Both the position numbers and the translations under genes were made by a program. From assembly GCA_037962975.1 (NCBI GenBank), contig CM075675.1, forward strand, positions 5,590,001 through 5,654,000: a DNA stretch of 64,000 nucleotides. Reading direction: 5' to 3'. Below are positions 56,530 through 64,000 of the stretch, one piece after another; the first letter of the stretch is position 1, and each line of letters begins with the position of its first letter. The notes beneath the pieces are model-generated. The model saw nothing but the letters and a program-made list of their open reading frames with translations. It had not been told where the DNA came from and did no database searches. Source of the DNA: Clitoria ternatea. Its lineage: Eukaryota; Streptophyta; Magnoliopsida; Fabales; Fabaceae.

Positions 56530-59035
56530 GCACATCAAGCTTGGTATAGGACACTCAAACAATAAGGAAAGTTAGGCTCAAACTTTGGGTTATTAGACTA
56601 AGGCTTGAAAACATTTTGAGACTTTTGTTGAACTCTGTTGTATTGTATCATTCAAGAACATATCATAGAAATAGTTGTTCATATATGCTTGCATAACTCT
56701 ATGGCTCTCACTAGAATTTGTAGAAATCAATCCCTCTTGTTATTTAAGACAATCTTGAATCATAAACATAGGTTTCTGGTTGATATATTCTATTTAGACT
56801 CGAATATTATATTTCAATACTTTTGTCATTACTAAATTTTTTCTTATGGGAAGAGTAACTTGAATGTATTTTTCAAAATTCAAACTCAATGTTACAAGTT
56901 AAATCAACATAGTCCTTACCAATTGATTTACTTTAATATTTTTGTAAATTAAACTAGTGAGGGAGTGAAAAGTTTAGTGAGTAAGCTAGTTGATAAGAAT
57001 TTTGAATGCATAACTTTATTCTTGCTCACATCACATGGATAAGGAGAAAAAGTGATGTGCATAAAGAGCTTGCTTGGAAGCGATTCCTTTCAATTTCTTT
57101 TCTTTTCTGGTAAAGAAGCCGTTTCTGGGAATTTCTTTATTCCAAAATATTCTTTTGGCATTGGATGCACTAAGCACTACTAGCCACAAAGGAACCTCTA
57201 TTTTATTTCAGTGAATTAGGATGAAACTTAACAACAAAATGTTGTGCAGTGTGTAAAGCCCAAGATGATTGTAAATTGTAAGAGGACGTTTGGTGCTATG
57301 CTTGAACGGAGAAAAACTCTGTTGGTTTGTAGTAACTTTTTGATCCTAAGGGTGAACGGAGTTTTAATTGTCTGAAACGACGTAAAGAATTAATATCAAC
57401 CTTTAAAGTTTTGACATGTAGCCAAATTTTAACTGTTGTGATAAAATCCTTTAATGTATGAAAAAAAACAGATTGTGTTCTAAATAGTTCATAAATAATT
57501 TGGTGCTTCTAGATTTTATATAACTTTTTACAGCATTCCCTTATATAGGACTTGGTTAGTTACATGCATAGTAATTAGAATCAATCGTTACACAAAATTT
57601 TAAAAGTACAATTTATCCATATCTCAAAATTATATCAATTTCTCAAATTCAAGCAACAAATTCTCTTGCACAGTTTCACTTTATTTGTTGCTTGCTTTTG
57701 GGTTTTTTTCAGATCGTTAACCTCAATTCCTTTCCTTCCCCTGTATTTTTTTTTTAAAAGAAACATCGCACAACGATGAGAATTGACAACCTTGACAATA
57801 TGATTTTGAGATCAAGAGATGAATGGAAAATTAATTTTGTAAATGTTACCATTCCTTTTCATCATTAATATAAAAGAAGAAAGAAAATCAAACTAAAAAG
57901 TTAAACTAATTTGTGATTGATTGAAATAATACATTCTTTTTAAGATCGAGTTTGTATCATCTTCGTTTCTTTTCCTCCATTTCTTGTTGTTTTCTCTCTC
58001 TATCAACATTTACATGAGACTTACATACACAATGAATTCTACACATACATTATTCTCTCTCACTTTCTCTAATTGGAACTCTCAAGTATTGCAGAGGATC
58101 CAAATTCTTCAAGGTTTTGGAGCCAATCCTTATGGATAATAAAAAAAAATCATGTCAAAAGAATTTAATCACACTATGATGTTAAATGTTTTTCTTCGAG
58201 CATAATAGAAAATATATGTTATTAAATCAAACGTCAAATAGTAAAGTTGTTTTTCATGAATGGTTTGCACAACAAATATAAGTCACACTAGCGATGAAGT
58301 GTTTATTTAATTCATACTTGTGTCGTGTTACTTAACTGAGATTGATCGAAAATAAATATTTAATTCATTAATCAACCAAATTTTGAAAACATATCTACTA
58401 AAGAAGTGTCAAATCAACATTGGTCATTGACTAACACAGTTAGCCAAACCGTGTTCACTTAATGTGGGTTTAGTATTCCACAAACGGAACAAAGGTTCCA
58501 AGACCTTAAAAAATATATCCTACGATTAAATGAAGTTTTAATTGTCTCAAATGACGCGTGAAATATTAATATTAACTTTTAAATTTTTCCATTTTCACAA
58601 CTCGATTTCTTCAACTGCTAAGCAAACGATTATGTTAATAACCAACAACCAAATATGTCATATAAGGAAGACAAGCAATTATTTAAGCAAATATTTTAAA
58701 AGTATAAGCCAGAGTTTCGTTACATGTGGTTAAAAAAAATAAAATAATTTAAAATTATAAATAATTAATATTTAAAACGGAAAAGATTCATTTAATAAAA
58801 TAAAAATTATAAGAAACTAATGATTCAAAAAACCATAAAAGTGGTAGATAATAATAAAATATAGATTTATGCATATGGATGGATATATAATATGGATTAT
58901 TCATCCATAGCATGTTTGGTAAACCAATGTTAGTATGAGGTTTTATGATTTCAACCCGCTTGTGCATCGGTTTGTTTATCAAGAAAATGCCGAGAAAACA
59001 CAATAGTTTTTTTTAACTATCGATTAATTTCATTT
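56530..59035. other. Gene-free DNA downstream of the DUF761-like gene
   Basis: Holds the 3' untranslated region of the 56.1-kb gene on its left. No credible frame or element end recognised elsewhere. A stretch at 57260-57380 (GAACGGAGAAAAACTC...GTGAACGGAGTTTTAATT) has a weak inverted character but no clear ends. Confidence 0.4.
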
Positions 59036-59043
59036 ATTATAAT

Positions 59044-59244
59044 TAGGGATGTTAATGCAGATTATCTGTCTCGCCTCGTCCCACCCCGTCCCACCATCAA
59101 CTTACTAAAATATTGGGTGAGACGGGTTTGGCTCCTTATAGGAGGTGGATTGAAATTTCTAACTCGTTTTGTTTTGATGGCGGGGCGGATTCGCCCGCCA
59201 ACTTTTAAAAATTAAAATTAATTTTAATATTTTTAACATCCCTG
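59044..59244. mobile_element. hAT-type MITE, 201 bp, with 8-bp target-site duplication
   Basis: Left end TAGGGATGTTAA and right end TTAACATCCCTG form inverted repeats (11 of 12 paired). The 8-bp duplication ATTATAAT flanks it at 59036-59043 and 59245-59252, the hallmark of hAT transposition. The interior is GC-rich compared with its surroundings (GGCGGGGCGGATTCGCCCGCC) and has no coding frame. Confidence 0.85.
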
Positions 59245-59252
59245 ATTATAAT

Positions 59253-61554
59253 AAAAAAAAGTGAGTTCTAGTTTTTAGTTTTCATACTTTATATGGAATG
59301 ACTTTTATTACCTTGATTTCCCGTCTTTTTAATCAAGTATGATGGTAGTGTGAGAATATATTTGTAATTTAATACATATAGAATGTTTTTTCTCACCTTT
59401 GCATGCATACCAATACCAAATAGTAGTATTATCAATATAAATTTTTCTTATTCACCTTTTTTTCCCATAATTTTTTCTCAGTTTTAAAGCATCCAAACAC
59501 AACATATTTTGTTAAAATTTGCAAAATGACATGTTCAACATGTTTTTTTGAAAGTAAATTCTATCCAGTGAATGGTAGGCATTTTGTTGACACCTAATAT
59601 TAATGAATTTTTACACTGATTAAAAACTAGAAAATAAATTTTTTAAAATCATTATTAATATTTAAACCTTCTAATTTCCAAGAAAATCTCATTACAATTT
59701 TCCAAAAAAAAACTACTATCCACCAACCAATCAACCACTGCAGTGCTGCACCACTACAAAGTCCAACACCACTTAATTCACCATTCCTACCCATTTACAT
59801 CCTCAACCGCATCAAGCAATCCTTAGTTTTTACTTTCTAAATAACTTCTTCTCTACCTTCTCTTTCACCATATAAATTGTGGCAGTTTGTGTTGAAGTAA
59901 TGGTTCTGGATATGATCAGTGACAACTCACACTAGTTATGGTGGTTGTTGGGTAATGTAGGGACTAATTTAAAAAGAAAACAAAGTTATGGTACCAAATT
60001 ATATTATCACCAATTCCAAAACAACATTATTTTTGCCTACCCTTGTCCATCAAAAGTCACTTAATAACCACACATCAACACCGGATCTTCTGCCCATTTC
60101 ATTATGTCCCATTAATAGGGGTGATGAAATTGTGAATGTAAAATCTTACTCATTGGTGCTTTTCAATTCAAAAGAAGAAAGATATCAACTAAATTAAATA
60201 AGAAATAAATTTATGGAACCAAATAAATAAATACATTCTGTTATATCTTTTTAGGTGACACTTATCTTCTTGACATTAATGTTCCACACTTGAAATTGCT
60301 ATCAATCGGGTTAAAATCTCCTCTATTATGGTTTAAAAATGACAATCACAAAATAATTATAATGAATTTTATTAATTTAAATTTTATTCTATATGTATCT
60401 ATATCTATATAAGAAACAAAAAGATTACATTTACATGATTCACAGATAGGATCAAACATTGATTACTTATTTAGAAATTAAGTATTAAACTAACATTATT
60501 ACATACTTTCTAATTCGATTTAAATTTTATAGAAAAAAGGTGAGACAATAAATGTCACTATCTCAAAAAAAAATGTCTAATTAAAATTTCATCATCTTTT
60601 TTCTCCCTTCCCTTTTCTTTGTTAATTTCTCAAATTTCCTTTTCCCTACTTTATATTCAGGTCAAATGGGCCATTCCGATTTTGTTTTCTAATACTACCA
60701 ACTTAAGTTTCAACTATGATTCAATCCCCTCCAATTTAATTATTAGTCCAATTTAAGAAATATTACTCAGTATTTATTTTATGAAAAATAAATTATATTT
60801 CTAAAGAAGAATTTCATCACTTGTAATAATTCAATCTAATTTAAATCCAAAATAAAAGCATTAATAATTTCTTAATGAATTTGTTTTAAGCTTTTAAAAG
60901 TAAATTTAAATCTGTAAAAATCAATAACATCCTAATTATGTATTCAAAATAACTTAAAATAAACTAAAATTATATATATTTTCAAGTCCTAGAAATACAA
61001 TTCCATTGAATCCTATAGGAAAAACTGTCACTCATGCTCATAATGATCACCCGATTCAAACCTAAACAGAATATATTAAACCGGAAAAAAGAATTTTAAA
61101 ATGTAATTGTTCACAATATACATCAGATGAAGATTTAACTGTACTGTGGAGCAATGAACCATAATGTAAGAGAGAAAGCAATAAAAGCTAAAATGTAATT
61201 TCCTCTTTCACCACAAATAATACTTGTTAGGTTACATTTTAGACAGCACCAACATGCACTCACATTTCAAACAAACTAATAATAAGAACGTGGCATAACA
61301 TATATGATATATCCTACATCTAACTGCTACAACAATGAGTAAAACAATATTAGAGAAGCATCATGAGAACAAACACATAGAAAGCCTAAAAAATAGAGTT
61401 CCTAACACTAATTAACACCTAGTCAAAACCAACTTGACACTAATCCCACTACAAGACTTTTATCAAGTTAATTGTCAGCATTAGTCATGCACGAGAGAGC
61501 CTTAAAGGGATTTGACTCTGAAGAATGCCAAATACTTAGCAAAGGGAACATGTT
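59253..61554. other. Gene-free AT-rich DNA downstream of the AHL gene
   Basis: No credible frame; the 69-codon frame near 59988 has no recognisable features. The right end must hold the 3' untranslated region of the AHL gene. Confidence 0.4.
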
Positions 61555-62616
61555 TCAGTATGCAACTCCAGCATCTGTGTGGTGGCTGGGGTTAGAGTCC
61601 TTTTCAGGGAAAGGAGATTCATCATCAGCAGGTGAGTTTCTAGAGGCTGGACCATTGGTGAAAGAAGCAATGTTGTCAACTTGAAAAGCAGCTGGTGTCA
61701 TGATAGGCTTTACTCCGCCGAGATCGATTCGGATTTCTTCAACAGGTGTTGGATTGACATGTGTAGGGGCAACCGTTGGCACATGCTCCACCCTTTGCTT
61801 CTTGGGTTTCTGCTCCAGCTGGTGACCTGGCAGAAAACTAGCCACAACAACCTGGTGCAGAAGACAGCAAGAGAAGTGTTGAGTAAATTGCGACTTACAC
61901 AATGTGATGTAAATTAGTTCTTTGGCTTTTTTCATACGTATGTTCTTCATTTTATTTTATTCAGAAAGAATGTCCATCATAATTCTTATTAGAAAGTCTA
62001 TAACCTACTGTTCATAAATTAAGCTAACGGATTTATGGTGATGCTAATATGAACCAGAGTTGGTAAAATAAGCCAGCCAAGTCCACCCAATGATATGTAA
62101 AACTTGGATTTTAGATTTTAAGTTTTAGCCTGGCCTGATGAAGCCCAATATGGTAAATACCACAAAAAGCCCTCAAACACTAGACTCGCTAGACTCAAAA
62201 CATCTTTTTTGAAGCCCAAAATGATTTAGCAGTTTTTTACCCTGCCTGTCATAGCCTACAACCCACATTGGGCTGGTCTGATGCAGGCAGGGTAGCCTAT
62301 TTCATCACCTCTAACATGAAAATCATTTACATTAGTATAACCTTATTTCCTTTTGAAGGAAGATTACAGAACCTCAATAAGCAATTTCACAATGGTTTCT
62401 ACTTTTTATTCCTTTTTAAATATTCTACTAAATATCATCTACATCATAATTTACCTGCACAGGACCTGCAGCTACCAGTAAACCAGCCAATCCGCCCCCC
62501 ATTATTCGACCGTCTGGACCGGCCAAAGACACACTCATCCCACCAGATCTGCTCCTATGCAATCCATTCTCAGTAGGCATAAATGAACCAGACAAGGAAA
62601 GAATCTCAAACCTCCC
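61555..62616 (-). CDS. AHL: AHL (AT-hook motif nuclear-localised) protein, last two exons, 5' part outside window
   Basis: AHL proteins bind AT-rich DNA through AT hooks, form trimers through the PPC (DUF296) domain, and act in the nucleus in chromatin and growth control. Visible are the penultimate exon 62616-62455 (54 codons) and the last exon 61851-61555 (98 codons plus TGA), joined by GT-AG in phase 0. The first encodes the C-terminal half of the PPC domain (GRFEILSLSGSFMP, GGMSVSLAGPDGRIMGGGLAG, LLVAAGPVQ); the second completes it (VVVASFLPG) and adds a Pro/Ser-rich tail. The AT hooks and the GRFEIL-proximal half upstream are not in the window: the next intron starts above 62616 and no further exon could be found up to 64000, so that intron is at least 1.3 kb or the exon is beyond the edge. 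Exact AHL number unknown. Confidence 0.88.
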
Positions 62617-64000
62617 CTGTAAAAGCACCAAACACATGTCAACATATTAAGTTGATGTATTCATGTAGTTCCATAACCAAATGAAATAGGAAAAGAGGGT
62701 GCTAATAAACTTTGACATTCTCTTTGCAACATTTTATGTTATTGAATAAAATCCAATGCTGACTCCACTAAATAACTTAAGGCCACTTTCACAGGTGGAA
62801 TCAACATGAGATATCACCCAATAATGGCATGTGTTGTAAACATTTCTCAATAGGACGATGACTGTGAAAATGTGAATCAATTTTTGTAGGTTAGAGAGAA
62901 CAAATGGCAAGAAAGGTGATTAGTGATGACTCGGTGTTAGTGGGCAGATACCAAACCCCTAACAACAGAAAAAGTTTAATCGTAAGGGACCATTTTAAAA
63001 CCATTTCAAAACGAAAGAGACCAAATTAAGATCTAAAATAAACATAAAGAACCAAACATATATTTTAACCAAAAAAAAAAGTCAGATCTAGAATAGCTAA
63101 ATATGAAGCTATGTTGCATGGGTGCTTCAAAAATTGAAACATACCTATACCATACTCATCTCCTACCTAGTACTCATGATATACTCTTGACTAGGGACCC
63201 AAACATATAACTTTGTGTAGTTAAAATTATTTTTTTATCTAGTTAAAATTTAAATTTAAAATACCAAAATATCAATAAAAAAATATCTCTTTTTTAAGGA
63301 TCTTAATTTATTTCAAAATATTTGATTTGATAGATAAATTAATTAAAATTTTTAAGATAAAATATAAATTATATCACACAATAAATAACCACCTTTTAAA
63401 ATAAAATCAATATTTTTATAATGTTATAGAAAATAATGTAAATCTTTAGAAGATTTTATTTATATGATAATAAAAATACAAATCAAATTAATATCTTATC
63501 TAATCAAGTAAATAAAAAAATTAAATTAAATAAATCTATATCTATATATTTTATATAAAGGATTTTAATCTAATAAAAAAGTAAATCATATCAAATCAAT
63601 GTCATCAAACATTCTTAATTTTTTCCTTTGTATATAATGTAGGCCTTCATTCGATAAACAATCACACTATCATTCATCAAAACTTAGTTGTGTAATTTAG
63701 TTGATGGTGAAAATATAGAAGATGATTAGATAAATAAATGAGTATATTTTTTAGGATAGTTAGTTATGATAATTTTGTTATCTTTTGCTCTTTAGGAGAT
63801 TTCAACGTAGTTTTGCTCAAAATTTGTTATTTTGGTGGCGATTTAATGAGATTATTATAAAATTTTCAATATTATGTATAAAAATATAAAAGGGTCTTAT
63901 ATTTAGGGATGGAGATAGTATATATTTCCATACCCAAACCATGTCCAAATCCAGAAACATAATAAATAATAATCACTCAATATCGCCTTAGCTCATGAAA
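62617..64000 (-). other. AHL intron, extending past the window edge
   Basis: The acceptor TTTTACAG is at 62617. No coding exon with PPC or AT-hook sequence is visible in the remaining AT-rich 1.38 kb. Confidence 0.55.

Noticed and set aside
59988..60197. Plus-strand frame of 69 codons
   Set aside because: No motif, low-complexity composition and no supporting context.
62617..64000. Further AHL exons on the minus strand
   Set aside because: I searched for the first half of the PPC domain and for AT hooks (RGRP) and saw none; the sequence is AT-rich intron.
1..64000. tRNA, rRNA or other structured RNA genes
   Set aside because: No cloverleaf-like A/B box pair or rRNA segment was recognised; TGGCATCAGAG near 10833 resembles a primer site only.

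Overview
The window is nuclear DNA of a flowering plant, most likely a legume. Evidence: a 17-exon plant enolase gene with GT-AG introns, an AT-hook/PPC-domain (AHL) gene, a small plant-specific DUF761-like gene, Ty3/gypsy elements of the Tekay (chromovirus) and Tat lineages, and very AT-rich intergenic DNA. The LTR style (TGTAACATCC ends, CTCGCTCAAGCGAG palindromes) resembles Phaseoleae genomes, but placement within legumes is inference.

Layout. 1-27.9 kb is a stack of nested retrotransposons. The last ~119 codons of a chromovirus pol (2-358) and a polypurine tract lead into that element's 3' LTR (393-27872, about 4.0 kb once insertions are removed). This LTR is broken by three insertions, each with a matching 5-bp target-site duplication (TSD): a solo LTR at 1388-4804 (GTAGG), an inverted solo LTR of the host LTR's own family at 6092-9890 (ACCGA), and a complete 16.2-kb Tat element at 11247-27480 (GGTTA). 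The Tat element has 739-bp LTRs with three visible differences and an intact 1823-aa gag-pol with two RNase H domains. Downstream of pol it carries two tandem paralogous antisense genes, each with a conserved intron, shared 3'-UTR sequence, promoter-like DNA and an array of hairpin-forming repeats.

27.9-35.6 kb holds another solo LTR (28129-31760, TSD TTTGT), truncated LTRs and repeats. 35.7-39.9 kb is the enolase gene on the minus strand with its promoter. 40-56 kb is gene-free: a solo LTR at 41579-44284 (TSD TAACT), small hAT-like elements, and a truncated LTR carrying an unbroken CTT run of about 85 units. 56.1 kb has a one-exon gene for a small membrane protein. 59.04-59.24 kb is a hAT MITE with an 8-bp TSD. 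61.55 kb to the window edge is the 3' part of an AHL gene on the minus strand.

The three host genes are unrelated (glycolysis, a membrane-anchored unknown, chromatin binding). The coordinated unit of interest is the Tat element: a sense gag-pol followed by two convergent antisense genes that look like two copies of one module.
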